The position numbers and the translations under genes are program-made. A DNA stretch of 64,000 nucleotides. Origin: Lachnospiraceae bacterium NC2008. GTDB lineage: Bacteria; Bacillota; Clostridia; Lachnospirales; Lachnospiraceae. Positions 1 through 7,573 of this stretch are shown piece by piece. The stretch is taken from contig JHWS01000003.1 in the NCBI GenBank assembly GCA_000687675.1, positions 186,001 through 250,000 of the forward strand, given 5' to 3'. Under the pieces are notes generated by a model, which was not told where the DNA came from, searched no databases, and saw only the letters and a program-made list of their open reading frames with translations. Position 1 is the stretch's first letter. Each line of letters begins with the position of its first letter.

Positions 1-1
1 G

Positions 2-121
2 GGGCAAAGGGGAATCAAACCGGAGAATCTTCCTCCTTCTGAGGATATTAGAAAACTGGAAAGAAGAGTTCAAAAGGAGGATAAGCAACTTGCTAAGAAA
101 TCGGGGAAACTTCATGAATAG
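2..121 (+). CDS. dinD: DinD-like protein, C-terminal end only (cut by window edge)
   Basis: An open frame enters from the left edge and stops at TAG 119-121, giving 39 residues. The tail contains GIKPENLPPSEDIRKLERR followed by a Lys-rich end. From memory, this xxPExLPPxEDI+K pattern is typical of the C-terminus of DNA-damage-inducible protein D, a BRO-N-related protein of phage and accessory regions. Only the tail is visible, so the assignment rests on a short motif. Its last codons overlap the start region of the next gene, so the two are probably co-transcribed. The AAGGAGG at 74-80 lies inside this coding sequence. Confidence 0.55.
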   Translation, partial: GQRGIKPENLPPSEDIRKLERRVQKEDKQLAKKSGKLHE

Positions 122-1061
122 AATCAGTCTGTTTAGAACGAGAATAGTTATTGAAGATAAGGTATATTTGTTAGCAAAGGATGTCAGGAAAGCGCTTGGA
201 TATAAAAGTATTGACCAGTTACAAAGTGAACATTTTGAAATAGTTAAACATATTAAAGGTTTACCAGCCTTGGTTTTGGAAAGCGATTTTAATACTATCT
301 TAACGTCCGACATAGACGCTATGAAAAAGCTTAAGCATATAGAGATAACTCGTGTTGAGACTTTGCGAAATAACACAGAAGCGATAAAGAGTATCTATCC
401 GCTCAAGTTTATTGTAGCCGGAAAATTGTTTGAGAATGAAGCTAGGATGGCCGGTTATCAGAGTGTTAACGAGTATATGGAAGAGGTTGACTATGTTAAG
501 GAAATCAATAACGAAAAAGAAAAACTGATTTCAAAGAGGGATTTGATAGAGAGTATAAGTCTAAGCAGAGTTAAGCTTTCCGAGTTGATTGACGCTGATG
601 TTCTTGGCAAGAATGACCTTCAAATTCAACAGTATATCCATATCAATAATGGAACTCCTTATATTGAGAGTTTTATAGTTGGACGGGGCATATTTTTTTC
701 TGTATATGATGACGGCTACGCATTTGATGAATTGAGGATTGAGAACAACGACCTGATAATTCCAACATATGATTATGATGAAGATAATCCTAATAAGAAT
801 TATGGTCATGATCCGGAATTGAGAGACTACAGAGAGTATAGTTGTATGGAGAACATTTTATATCTGATCAAGCATAAAGATGTTGAGGATGCCGGTGTAG
901 ATCTAATGAGTTGCAATGCTCCGGGGATTAGTTTTTATATATCACAGACTGAGGTGATAAAACTCCTTAATCCTAATATGTATAGAGATATAGTTCTTAT
1001 AGATGGAGATATGGATTTTGTATATTCAAAAACAATTACAAACGACTCTTTTATAGAATAA
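90..1061 (+). CDS. Hypothetical protein, possibly phage/BRO-related
   Basis: An open frame of about 323 residues with no domain I can name confidently. The N-terminus (reading LLAKDVRKALGYKS near residues 27-40) faintly resembles the start of BRO/antirepressor proteins. The middle is a charged helical stretch and the C-terminal half is rich in Asp and Tyr. The start is ambiguous. TTG at 90 has a strong AAGGAGG nine bases upstream. ATG at 114 overlaps the stop of the DinD-like gene and could start by translational coupling. No signal peptide or membrane segment is seen. Neighbours suggest an accessory or phage-derived origin. Confidence 0.65.
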   Translation: MLRNRGNFMNRISLFRTRIVIEDKVYLLAKDVRKALGYKSIDQLQSEHFEIVKHIKGLPALVLESDFNTILTSDIDAMKKLKHIEITRVETLRNNTEAIKSIYPLKFIVAGKLFENEARMAGYQSVNEYMEEVDYVKEINNEKEKLISKRDLIESISLSRVKLSELIDADVLGKNDLQIQQYIHINNGTPYIESFIVGRGIFFSVYDDGYAFDELRIENNDLIIPTYDYDEDNPNKNYGHDPELRDYREYSCMENILYLIKHKDVEDAGVDLMSCNAPGISFYISQTEVIKLLNPNMYRDIVLIDGDMDFVYSKTITNDSFIE

Positions 1062-1095
1062 AGAATATTGCTGAGGTAGCCACTCTATGTCATTA

Positions 1096-1567
1096 TGATA
1101 TTCGGTTGCTCAGTCGTACAACAGTTGAGACGGTGGTGCAACTTTCCAAGGGAGATATCGACAGAGGCAATGCTGAAAGAAAAAGTGCTGCAAAAACAGA
1201 GATACGGGTATGATCAGCAGTTACAGTAAAGTAAACAGGGATCCAGAGACAACAAACGTAAAGATAGATTTCTCCCTGGAGAACCTTGATCTGACGGAAC
1301 TCAGGGGGCACTAAAGGTCCGGGGGACCTTTGTTCAGCGCGGACCGAAGCGGAGACAGCGACATATGAGCAGATAAAGGATTATGTAAGGGAACAGACGA
1401 GTTTTAGAGTGTCTACCCTATACATTTCTCAGGTAAAGAGAAAGTGTGGTGTTGAGGTCGGGGAAAGCTACAACAAGCCTAAGTCAGAAGATGCAAGATA
1501 GCCTCAGTGTACGCCGGAGAAGGAAGAGGCAATTATGCAGGCACTCAGACATTTTGGGATGATATAA
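1096..1567 (+). pseudogene. rlmD: Degenerate C-terminal remnant of rlmD (23S rRNA uracil-C5 methyltransferase)
   Basis: Conceptual translation gives broken pieces of the clostridial RlmD C-terminus. TTVETVVQLSKGDID is near 1107-1155, KIDFSLENLDLTEL follows near 1260-1305, and after a frame change comes TATYEQIKDYVREQTSF near 1355-1405. YISQVKRKCGVEVGESYNKP follows, then an in-frame TAG at 1499-1501, and finally PEKEEAIMQALRHFGMI ending at TAA 1565-1567. These blocks match, from memory, the extension found after the catalytic domain of RlmD/RumA in Lachnospiraceae. The catalytic part is missing and the remnant has a frameshift and a stop, so it is dead. A second copy of the terminal block lies at 3703-3756. 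Confidence 0.7.
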
Positions 1568-1660
1568 AGGAGATTATGCAAATGATCATCATTGAGTACG
1601 CAGATTAATGATCTGAGCTTGAAGATGAGAGTATTTATCTGGGAAGGTGGGAATTAAACG

Positions 1661-1984
1661 ATGCCAAATATGAATTATCCGGAGAGCGACTGGAAACTTT
1701 TTAGAAGTAGAATATCGGATTGGCAGGAAGCGTATATGGAAAAACTCTGCAAAGAATATATTGATATCTTAAGCACTGATGGCAGTTCGGCAGACAGATT
1801 TTGGGCAGTGGAAGAGCGCATAAAGGTAGATAAGAAAAAAGTCGGAGTGCAGGCTGAGATAAGGCGCTCACAGATGTTTTATAATATTGTTTCACTTATC
1901 CGAGAGGGCGCAATCTCTTTGGAAGATCTGGATGGATTTAGCGAAGAATTAAAGCAGGCTGCAGAAGCAAGTATGAATTGGTGA
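1661..1984 (+). CDS. Small conserved hypothetical protein
   Basis: A 107-residue soluble, charged, helical protein (WKLFRSRISDWQEAYM near the N-terminus, SLIREGAISLEDLDGFSEEL near the C-terminus). Similar short proteins occur in Clostridia and are sometimes mislabelled as multidrug transporters. There is no membrane segment here, so that label is not supported. ATG 1661 is preceded by GGAAGGTGGG. The SWIM zinc-finger gene starts four bases after its stop, so the two are probably translated together and may act together. I do not know the function. Confidence 0.75.
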   Translation: MPNMNYPESDWKLFRSRISDWQEAYMEKLCKEYIDILSTDGSSADRFWAVEERIKVDKKKVGVQAEIRRSQMFYNIVSLIREGAISLEDLDGFSEELKQAAEASMNW

Positions 1985-1988
1985 AAAC

Positions 1989-2438
1989 ATGGGAATTATA
2001 GATATAGCCAGCAGTAAATCTGTATGGCGAGGTATGGATTATTATAAACAGAAAAAGGTTCTTTCATATGAAGAGAATGATGATGGAACTTATGAAGGTG
2101 ATGTGGCTGGAAGTGATAATAAGAAATATCAAGTTCATCTTGATATGATTCATCCACGGAAATCAAAATGCAATTGCCCCTTGGCAAATGGTAAGCAGAT
2201 CATATGCAAACACATTGTAGCTATGTCATTCTGCGTAGACGCATCTGAAGCAGATCGCTTTAAGAATGAGAAAACCATATATGCATCAGAGGAAGAAGAG
2301 CGCAGGGCAAAGCGGTATGATAGTTATATGAAAATGGCTAAATACATGTCTAAAGAAGAACTTAGGGAAGCGTATGTTGAGGCTATGATTGAATTGGAAG
2401 AAGTTCATCGCAAAGAAAAGTATGGAAATAAGGGATAG
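1989..2438 (+). CDS. SWIM zinc-finger protein
   Basis: A 149-residue protein with a SWIM-type zinc-binding motif at about residues 58-76: CNCPLANGKQ, then CKHIVAMSF, i.e. CxC, spacer, CxH. SWIM fingers bind DNA or protein partners and occur in SWI2/SNF2 ATPases, transposases and stand-alone bacterial proteins. The N-terminal WRGMDYYKQKKVLSYEE pattern is the usual lead-in to the finger. The C-terminal third is a charged helix. No SD is evident, which fits coupling to the gene ending four bases upstream. It may be one half of a two-gene module with that gene. DNA binding is inferred from the family. Confidence 0.85.
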   Translation: MGIIDIASSKSVWRGMDYYKQKKVLSYEENDDGTYEGDVAGSDNKKYQVHLDMIHPRKSKCNCPLANGKQIICKHIVAMSFCVDASEADRFKNEKTIYASEEEERRAKRYDSYMKMAKYMSKEELREAYVEAMIELEEVHRKEKYGNKG

Positions 2439-2553
2439 GGTAACTGTCTATTTAAGGGAGATTGCAAAGCGCAACGGAATCAGCGAGCGGAGTATCTATC
2501 GGTACAAGGCTTATTATGACGAGATGCAGAAAAAGAAGAAGGGGAAATCTTGA
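2422..2553 (+). CDS. Small helix-turn-helix ORF
   Basis: A 43-codon frame overlaps the last 17 bases of the SWIM gene in another frame. It encodes REIAKRNGISERSIYRYKAY, a good helix-turn-helix of the resolvase or homeodomain-like type, then a Lys-rich tail. It could be a real micro-protein or the remnant of a larger recombinase or regulator. The stop codon lies inside the left arm of the palindrome at 2550-2574. No clear SD is seen. Confidence 0.45.
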   Translation: MEIRDRVTVYLREIAKRNGISERSIYRYKAYYDEMQKKKKGKS

Positions 2554-2574
2554 GGTGGAATTTTTGCACCTCAA
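2550..2574. promoter_or_regulatory. 25-bp inverted repeat upstream of the ORF6N gene
   Basis: Perfect 8-bp arms TTGAGGTG and CACCTCAA are separated by 9 bp. The outer seven bases of each arm and the total length of 25 bp match the palindrome at 2891-2915 inside the ORF6N gene. This makes the pair a candidate double operator. A weak terminator for the small HTH ORF is the alternative, but no T-run follows the right arm. Confidence 0.55.
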
Positions 2575-2610
2575 ATAAACCCCGTCGAATTCGACTACTT
2601 ATCAGACGTA

Positions 2611-2641
2611 TTTTTGCGGACGAAAAAACCGACCGCAAAAA
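2611..2641. promoter_or_regulatory. Inverted repeat directly before the ORF6N ribosome site
   Basis: Arms TTTTTGCGG (2611-2619) and CCGCAAAAA (2633-2641) are perfect 9-bp complements with a 13-base loop. They end just before the AAAGGA ribosome site (2643-2648) and ATG 2654. A further 12-bp palindrome GTCGAATTCGAC sits at 2584-2595. These could control transcription or access of ribosomes to the ORF6N gene. Confidence 0.5.
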
Positions 2642-2653
2642 GAAAGGAATTAC

Positions 2654-3706
2654 ATGAATCAAAAGAAGAAATCCGAATTAACCAATTCGGAGATAGCAGT
2701 GATAGAGGTTACAGAGGAACTCTTGAGAGAGAAGTTGTATGAGATTCGTGGAGTTAAGGTCATGTTAGATGCAGATTTGGCTGAGATATATGGCTATACA
2801 ACAAAAGCTTTGAATCAGCAAGTAAAAAACAATAAAGACAGGTTTGAGAGTGACTTTACTTTTAAACTGACACGAGATGAATGGCAAGACTTGAGGTCAA
2901 AAAATTTGACCTCAAGTTGGGGCGGTTCCAGATATGCGCCTAACGTGTTCACAGAGCAGGGTGTTTACATGTTAATGACAATTTTGAAAGGGGAGTTGGC
3001 TGCTAAGCAAAGTAGAGATTTAGTCCGAACTTTCAAGAAAATGAAGGATTATATCCTTGACAACCAATCCCTTATCGGCCAGCGCGAGGTTATGCAGCTC
3101 TCCATGCAGATGATTGAGAATACGGCAGAGATTAGCAAAATCCGAATGGATATAGGATCCGTTGAAAAACAGATGTCTGATGTTATGGATCAGCTTAATG
3201 ATGTAGTTACAAAGTCAGAGCTTGCAGATATGATGAACAGTTTTGTCAGTGACGAGGATAATGGTTGGCTTTTGTATAATACAAAATACTGCAGTGCCGA
3301 TGTAGCTTATTCATCTATATACGGTCAGGCGAAAAAATCCGTATATGTGATTGATAACTACATAGGGTTGCGAACGCTTGTGATGCTTAAAAATGTTCCG
3401 TCAGGAGTAGATATTAAGCTGTTCAGTGATAATGTTGGCAGTGGAAAACTCCACAATGTGGAATATAACGATTTTCTACGAGAGTATCCGGGGCTAAGAA
3501 TAACTATGCAGCACACGGGGGGTGTATTTCACGATCGCTTTATCGTGCTGGATTATGGGACGAAGGATGAACGAGTATTTCTCTGCGGAGCTTCGTCAAA
3601 GGATGCCGGTGCCAGGATAACAACTATAGTGGAAGATTTCGGGGTTCAGAAATATGATCCGATCATTAAGAAATTGCTTAAAAATGCGGTTCTAGTATTA
3701 CCGTAG
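2654..3706 (+). CDS. ORF6N-domain protein with PLD-like C-terminus
   Basis: A 350-residue protein. The N-terminus (about residues 17-120) is an ORF6N (KilA-N/BRO-related) domain, with IRGVKVMLDADLAEIYGYTT and FTEQGVYMLMTILKGELA. Such domains occur in phage antirepressors and accessory DNA-binding proteins. A coiled-coil linker covers about 140-195. The C-terminal part (about 200-345) resembles a single phospholipase-D-like unit, with YVIDNYIGLRTL and GGVFHDRFIVLD. Its HxR in place of HxK makes catalysis uncertain. ATG 2654 has AAAGGA five bases upstream. A perfect palindrome lies inside the coding region at 2889-2917. The final codons overlap an rlmD-like remnant. Confidence 0.85.
   Translation: MNQKKKSELTNSEIAVIEVTEELLREKLYEIRGVKVMLDADLAEIYGYTTKALNQQVKNNKDRFESDFTFKLTRDEWQDLRSKNLTSSWGGSRYAPNVFTEQGVYMLMTILKGELAAKQSRDLVRTFKKMKDYILDNQSLIGQREVMQLSMQMIENTAEISKIRMDIGSVEKQMSDVMDQLNDVVTKSELADMMNSFVSDEDNGWLLYNTKYCSADVAYSSIYGQAKKSVYVIDNYIGLRTLVMLKNVPSGVDIKLFSDNVGSGKLHNVEYNDFLREYPGLRITMQHTGGVFHDRFIVLDYGTKDERVFLCGASSKDAGARITTIVEDFGVQKYDPIIKKLLKNAVLVLP
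2891..2915. promoter_or_regulatory. 25-bp inverted repeat inside the ORF6N coding sequence
   Basis: Arms TTGAGGTCAAA and TTTGACCTCAA flank three A residues. The symmetry extends to 13-bp arms over 2889-2917. It encodes the segment LRSKNLTSS between conserved ORF6N blocks. Size and outer arms match the intergenic palindrome at 2550-2574, so an intragenic operator or mRNA hairpin is plausible. Confidence 0.55.
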
Positions 3707-3756
3707 AAAAGGAGAATGCTATTACTGAGGCACTAAAGTTTTTTGAGATGATATAA
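3703..3756 (+). pseudogene. rlmD: Second remnant of the rlmD 3' end
   Basis: The reading VEKENAITEALKFFEMI ends at TAA 3754-3756. It matches the tail PEKEEAIMQALRHFGMI of the remnant ending at 1567 (EKE-AI-AL-F-MI) and, from memory, the normal RlmD C-terminus. It starts at the stop codon of the ORF6N gene in another frame. It may be the reconstituted or displaced end of an integration target. Confidence 0.55.
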
Positions 3757-3761
3757 GTTTG

Positions 3762-3789
3762 AGGACAGGGAATAAAAACTGTCCTTTTT
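3762..3789 (+). terminator. Rho-independent terminator
   Basis: Stem AGGACAG (3762-3768) with CTGTCCT (3779-3785), followed by TTTTTC. It closes the ORF6N transcription unit before the TetR promoter. Confidence 0.7.
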
Positions 3790-3836
3790 CTATTATTAAA
3801 AAATGTTTTGTAAAGTGGTTCGTACAGAAAGGATTG

Positions 3837-3884
3837 TTGACAAAACTAACGGTGTTAGTATAATAAAACTAACAACGTTAGTTT
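3837..3884 (+). promoter_or_regulatory. TetR gene promoter with two operator palindromes
   Basis: A consensus promoter: TTGACA at 3837-3842, a 16-bp spacer, and TATAAT at 3859-3864. The spacer holds ACTAAC-GGT-GTTAGT (3845-3859). Just past the -10 is a longer palindrome, AAACTAAC-AAC-GTTAGTTT (3866-3884). Binding of a dimeric repressor would block polymerase. The most likely ligand is the TetR protein encoded immediately downstream (autoregulation). Confidence 0.85.
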
Positions 3885-3903
3885 GTAAGGAATGGGAGTA
3901 AAT

Positions 3904-4476
3904 ATGCCAAGAACAGGACTATCTAAGGAAGAAATAATAGAAAAAGCTGCTACATTAGCAAATGAAAAGGGGTTATCATATTTGAGCGTCACAACGCTTT
4001 CTGAATATTTAGGAATCAGAAAACCGTCTCTCTATAATCATGTAAAGTCAATAGATGATTTGCACTATAAGCTTATGATCTATGGTTGGAAAAAGGTTTC
4101 GGATGAGATAGTTGCAGGAATTGATTCAACCAGTCCCAAAGAAAAACTCAAAAATTATGGCATAGCATTTTACAGATTTTCTATGGAGAATCCGGGCGTA
4201 TTTGAGGCGATGCTTTGGTATAACAAATACTCTGATGAAACTTTACTTAAAGCTACAGAGGGCTTGTATTCATTCTTCTTTGAACAAACAGATAGTCTTG
4301 GTATAGATAGAGAGGTGGCAAATCATTTGCTTAGAACTTACAGAGCTTTTCTTGAAGGATTTATCATGCTACAGATACATAATTCTTTTGGCAATCCGAT
4401 TTCTATTGATGAAAGTTTCGAGATATCTATGAATGTACTGATATCTGGTATGGAGAAGTATAGGAGGAACAAATGA
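3904..4476 (+). CDS. TetR/AcrR family transcriptional regulator
   Basis: About 190 residues. The N-terminal TetR helix-turn-helix covers about residues 1-55 (LSKEEIIEKAATLANEKGLS, then IRKPSLYNHVKSIDDL). The C-terminal ligand domain (about 75-190) resembles the WHG type (FYRFSMENPGVFEAMLWYN). The longer start at 3892 has its AAGGA only one base away, so ATG 3904 with GGGAG five bases upstream is preferred. Two palindromes overlap its own promoter, implying autorepression. The next gene starts on the overlapping ATGA. The inducer and any other targets are unknown. Confidence 0.9.
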   Translation: MPRTGLSKEEIIEKAATLANEKGLSYLSVTTLSEYLGIRKPSLYNHVKSIDDLHYKLMIYGWKKVSDEIVAGIDSTSPKEKLKNYGIAFYRFSMENPGVFEAMLWYNKYSDETLLKATEGLYSFFFEQTDSLGIDREVANHLLRTYRAFLEGFIMLQIHNSFGNPISIDESFEISMNVLISGMEKYRRNK

Positions 4477-4676
4477 GTAAATATGATTCTCTGTGGAAAT
4501 GGATACAGAAAAATGGCGATGATAAATTCAGCCTGACTTATGCTGAGATTGAAAAGATTGCCGGACTTCCAATAGATCATTCTTTTTTGACATATAAAAA
4601 AGAACTGACGGAGTACGGCTATAAGGTCGGAAAAATCTCTATGAAAGAACAGAAGGTCATGTTTGAGAAAAATTAG
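4473..4676 (+). CDS. DUF7662-like small protein
   Basis: A 67-residue protein reading YDSLWKWIQKNGDD, LTYAEIEKIAGLPIDHSFL, then KELTEYGYKVGKISMKEQKV. This resembles the DUF7662 family of small stand-alone proteins of unknown role. It overlaps the TetR stop codon by ATGA and is therefore translationally coupled to the regulator, so it could be a cofactor or a target of the same regulation. No catalytic motif or membrane segment is visible. Confidence 0.7.
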   Translation: MSKYDSLWKWIQKNGDDKFSLTYAEIEKIAGLPIDHSFLTYKKELTEYGYKVGKISMKEQKVMFEKN

Positions 4677-4909
4677 AACGCCTCTATTCCAGACAGTGGA
4701 CCCATACTGATATTGGCGATAAGGGTGGAGACAAATGAATAATACAAATGGCAAATTCGGAGCTGGGAATTGATAATACCTTTTCGGATCTATGCTGATG
4801 ACACGAAGCGTATCGCCCATGTGACGGCAAGATTCTTTCTCCTTTTCATATCCTTTGATACTTTGAAATCAGCCGGAAGGAAATTTTTCAAAGGAAAGGA
4901 ATTAGAAAA
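4677..4909. other. Gene-free stretch with a decayed coding relic
   Basis: No intact gene. In the + frame from about 4798 a broken reading DDTKRIAHVTARFF appears and runs up to the next gene. The DNA at 4798-4831 is similar to 8123-8156, also in a gene-poor gap. It looks like debris of an earlier gene. A RBS (AAAGGAAAGGAA) for the PAP2 gene is at about 4889-4900. Confidence 0.4.
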
Positions 4910-5566
4910 ATGAGAAACAGAAAAACTTGCTTTTTGACAGGGGGCACTTTTATAGCATTGTTTGCATTATTAACCTTGCTTATTATGACAATTGATGTTC
5001 AGCCGGTCGGGCAAAATGGAACAGACATCGGATTTGCTGGATTTAACGTGGGCTTCCATAAGATGACGGGAGTTAACATGACACTTTATACCATCACAGA
5101 CTGGCTTGGGCTGGTACCAATATTTATCTGCATGATATTTGGAGGAGTTGGCTTTATACAGCTGATTAAGAGAAAGAGCCTGTTTAAGGTGGATAAGGAT
5201 ATTATCATTCTCGGAATCTACTACATTATTGTCATAATGGCTTACCTTATTTTTGAGATGATACCAATCAACTATAGGCCTATTCCTATAGAAGGGGTTA
5301 TGGAGGCATCGTATCCATCTTCTACAACGCTGCTGGTACTTAGTGTGATGCCGACACTGGTGGAACAGGCTGGCAGAAGGCTAAGTGATGATGTGATAAG
5401 GAAGCTGATAGCTGCTTTTGCAGTATTGTTTTCGCTATTTATGGTAATAGGAAGGCTAATTTCAGGAGTCCACTGGTTTACGGATATCATTGGTTCGGTA
5501 CTATTAAGCATAGGCTTATATTATCTGTATAAGGGGTGTGTTTTATCCTGCAGCAAAGAGGCTTAA
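4910..5566 (+). CDS. PAP2-family membrane phosphatase-like protein
   Basis: About 218 residues with roughly six membrane helices. It carries the PAP2 phosphatase signatures in order: NYRPIPI (motif 1 Arg-Pro), YPSSTTLL (motif 2, normally PSGH) and GRLISGVHWFTDIIGS (motif 3 with Arg, His and Asp). Motif 2 has Ser-Thr in place of Gly-His, a variant I recall in clostridial members, so activity on lipid phosphates is likely but not certain. It is in line with the XRE gene, which starts seven bases after its stop, so the two form an operon. Confidence 0.85.
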   Translation: MRNRKTCFLTGGTFIALFALLTLLIMTIDVQPVGQNGTDIGFAGFNVGFHKMTGVNMTLYTITDWLGLVPIFICMIFGGVGFIQLIKRKSLFKVDKDIIILGIYYIIVIMAYLIFEMIPINYRPIPIEGVMEASYPSSTTLLVLSVMPTLVEQAGRRLSDDVIRKLIAAFAVLFSLFMVIGRLISGVHWFTDIIGSVLLSIGLYYLYKGCVLSCSKEA

Positions 5567-5572
5567 GAGAGG

Positions 5573-6193
5573 ATGGCAGATATGGAGTTTGGCGAAAAAC
5601 TATTGGAACTTAGAAATAGCAAAGGGATGACCCAGGAGGAACTGGCAGAAGCTTTGTTCGTTTCAAGGACAGCGATTTCGAAATGGGAGTCGGGCAGAGG
5701 TTATCCAAGCATCGATTCGTTAAAAGGGATTTCAAAGTTCTTTTCCGTATCCATAGATGAGCTTCTTTCCAGTGAAAAACTGGTGATTATTGCTGAAAAA
5801 GAAAATAGGGCAAATATTCGCAAGGTCCTGGATTATCTTCTTGGGCTAAATGACCTATTGGCGTGTGGGCTGATATTCCTTCCGCTTTTCCCGCACCCAG
5901 TAGAAAAGATGATTTACGCAGTGAGTCTTATTGAATACAGCGATGTTTCAGCTACCATAAGGCTGATTTACTGGATATTGTTTGCATCCCTTGTGGCAAC
6001 CGGAGTTGTAATAATGGTTTTAAACCATTTTAAGTTTGAAAAAGCAAAAAGGGTAATGATCACATTATCCATGGGAATCAGTATAGTAACAGTGCTTGTG
6101 CTTGCTATCACCAGAGCAGCGTATGCTACATCTGTAGCCTTTATTTTGATGACTATAAAAGGATTATTGCTACTTAAACGAGAGAAAACATGA
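5573..6193 (+). CDS. XRE-family regulator with membrane tail
   Basis: About 206 residues. The N-terminal HTH_3 domain (about residues 5-65) has GMTQEELAEALFVSRTAISKW and YPSIDSLKGISKFF. Residues about 85-205 form three or four membrane helices. This XRE-plus-membrane layout is common in Lachnospiraceae and suggests a membrane-tethered regulator. It follows the PAP2 gene in an operon. A GAGAGGATG context precedes the start, and ATG 5582 is an alternative. Targets are unknown. Confidence 0.85.
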   Translation: MADMEFGEKLLELRNSKGMTQEELAEALFVSRTAISKWESGRGYPSIDSLKGISKFFSVSIDELLSSEKLVIIAEKENRANIRKVLDYLLGLNDLLACGLIFLPLFPHPVEKMIYAVSLIEYSDVSATIRLIYWILFASLVATGVVIMVLNHFKFEKAKRVMITLSMGISIVTVLVLAITRAAYATSVAFILMTIKGLLLLKREKT

Positions 6194-6215
6194 ATTATAC
6201 GAGGAGATTTTGGAG

Positions 6216-6845
6216 ATGAATTCAAATGATTATACAATACGACCTGAGAGAAAAGAAGAGTACAGAGAAGTTGAAAACCTTGTAAGGGAGTCTTTCTGGA
6301 ACGTGTATCGGCCGGGATGCAGTGAGCATTATGTGATACATGTCCTTAGGGATGATCCTGCTTTTGTAAAAGAACTTGATTTTGTCATGGAGAAAGACGG
6401 CAAGCTTATCGGTCAGAACATATTTATGAAAACTACCATTGAGGCAGATGATGGAAAGACTATCGACGTTCTTACAATGGGACCGATCGGTATCGTTCCT
6501 GAGCTTAAAAGAAAAGGATATGGCAAGGCAATCCTGGACTACTCTCTTGAAAAGGCTGCAGAAATGGGCTTTGGAGCGGTGCTTTTTGAAGGGAATATTT
6601 GTTTCTATGGAAACAGCGGCTTTGACTATGCCAGCAAGTTCGGAATCAGATACCATGACCTTCCGGAAGATGCTGATTCTTCATTCTTCCTGTGCAAGGA
6701 GCTGATTCCTGGATATCTTGATGGAATAACCGGTGTGTACCAGACTCCAAAGGGTTACTATGTTGAAGATGCCGATGTTGAAGAGTTTGATAAGAACTTT
6801 CCGCCAAAAGAAAAGCTTAAGCTGCCTGGGCAGATTTTTGAGTAA
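6216..6845 (+). CDS. GNAT-family N-acetyltransferase
   Basis: About 209 residues with a GNAT fold: N-terminal YTIRPERKEEYREVENLV, and the acetyl-CoA motif A at about residues 95-115 (GPIGIVPELKRKGYGKAIL, i.e. Q/RxxGxG/A-like RKGYGK). A C-terminal extension follows (about 160-209). ATG 6216 with GAGGAG nine bases upstream is preferred over the in-frame TTG at 6210. The substrate is unknown. It is the first of four GNAT genes in this cluster. Confidence 0.85.
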   Translation: MNSNDYTIRPERKEEYREVENLVRESFWNVYRPGCSEHYVIHVLRDDPAFVKELDFVMEKDGKLIGQNIFMKTTIEADDGKTIDVLTMGPIGIVPELKRKGYGKAILDYSLEKAAEMGFGAVLFEGNICFYGNSGFDYASKFGIRYHDLPEDADSSFFLCKELIPGYLDGITGVYQTPKGYYVEDADVEEFDKNFPPKEKLKLPGQIFE

Positions 6846-6867
6846 ACAAAAAAGAGGGGATTTATTG

Positions 6868-7419
6868 ATGAATATAAAAAACGGTATGGAAATAAGAGTA
6901 GAGAGACTGACTGAAGATAACTTTAATTCCCATTCACTGGATAACTTTATCAGGCATCAGGTTGTCACGGAGTGCCTAAGAAATGTGGATGGAAATTGGC
7001 TTCTTCAGCCTATTTCGTTTGTGGAAGAATGGAGTCTTGATAAGTGCAGAGAAGAAGCGTCGGCAATAGCAAATAATCTATATGGGGATATGATAGATTA
7101 CGGAGCATTTAATGAGACAGACTTGATGGGATATATCACAGTTGATACAAAAAGGTTGGGAACAAAAGGACAGTATGTCCAGCTTGTCACATTTCAAGTA
7201 TCAGAACCATTCAGGGGTATGGGAGTTGGCAGAAAGCTTTTTGAGAAAGCTGCCGAGGCGGCAAAGGAACATGGTGCAAAAAAGCTGTACATCTCCGCTC
7301 ATTCATCAAAAGAATCTCAGGCTGCGTATAAGGCATTGGGATGCGTGCATGCCGAGGAGATAATACCTTCGATCGCAGATGAGGAGCCATTTGATGTACA
7401 GCTGGAATTTGTATTATAA
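6868..7419 (+). CDS. GNAT-family N-acetyltransferase
   Basis: About 183 residues. The acetyl-CoA binding motif is SEPFRGMGVGRKLFEKA, with LYISAHSSKESQAAYKALGC as the conserved C-terminal strand and helix. ATG 6868 is preceded by AGAGGGGA. The same frame is open further upstream into the previous gene, but that part is a shadow. It lies 22 bases after the previous GNAT stop, so the two are probably co-transcribed. Its acceptor substrate cannot be told from sequence. Confidence 0.85.
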   Translation: MNIKNGMEIRVERLTEDNFNSHSLDNFIRHQVVTECLRNVDGNWLLQPISFVEEWSLDKCREEASAIANNLYGDMIDYGAFNETDLMGYITVDTKRLGTKGQYVQLVTFQVSEPFRGMGVGRKLFEKAAEAAKEHGAKKLYISAHSSKESQAAYKALGCVHAEEIIPSIADEEPFDVQLEFVL

Positions 7420-7437
7420 AAGGTGAAAAAGGGACGT

Positions 7438-7530
7438 ATGGATATATGGTCTGTGTTATCGCTGTATGAAAATGAGTTAAAGCGTGATCCATACGGGTTA
7501 TGGGGATTGAACCAGGGCGAACGCAACTGA
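7438..7530 (+). CDS. Very small ORF, possibly a truncated gene start
   Basis: A 30-codon frame beginning MDIWSVLSLYENELK with a possible AAAGGTG upstream. It looks like the first residues of a longer protein that stops at TGA 7528-7530. It may be a relic in this patchwork region or a micro-protein. Confidence 0.3.
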   Translation: MDIWSVLSLYENELKRDPYGLWGLNQGERN

Positions 7531-7573
7531 AAATAGCAAAATAATGAGGATAATGACAGTTAGGAGAAGTGGG

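Noticed and set aside
1093-1311. A minus-strand ORF over the rlmD remnant
   Set aside because: The plus strand gives recognisable RlmD fragments; the minus frame has no matching family or ribosome site.
4338-4820. A 160-codon minus-strand frame opposite the TetR/DUF7662 genes
   Set aside because: Covers two well-supported plus-strand genes, has no start signal and no recognisable domain.
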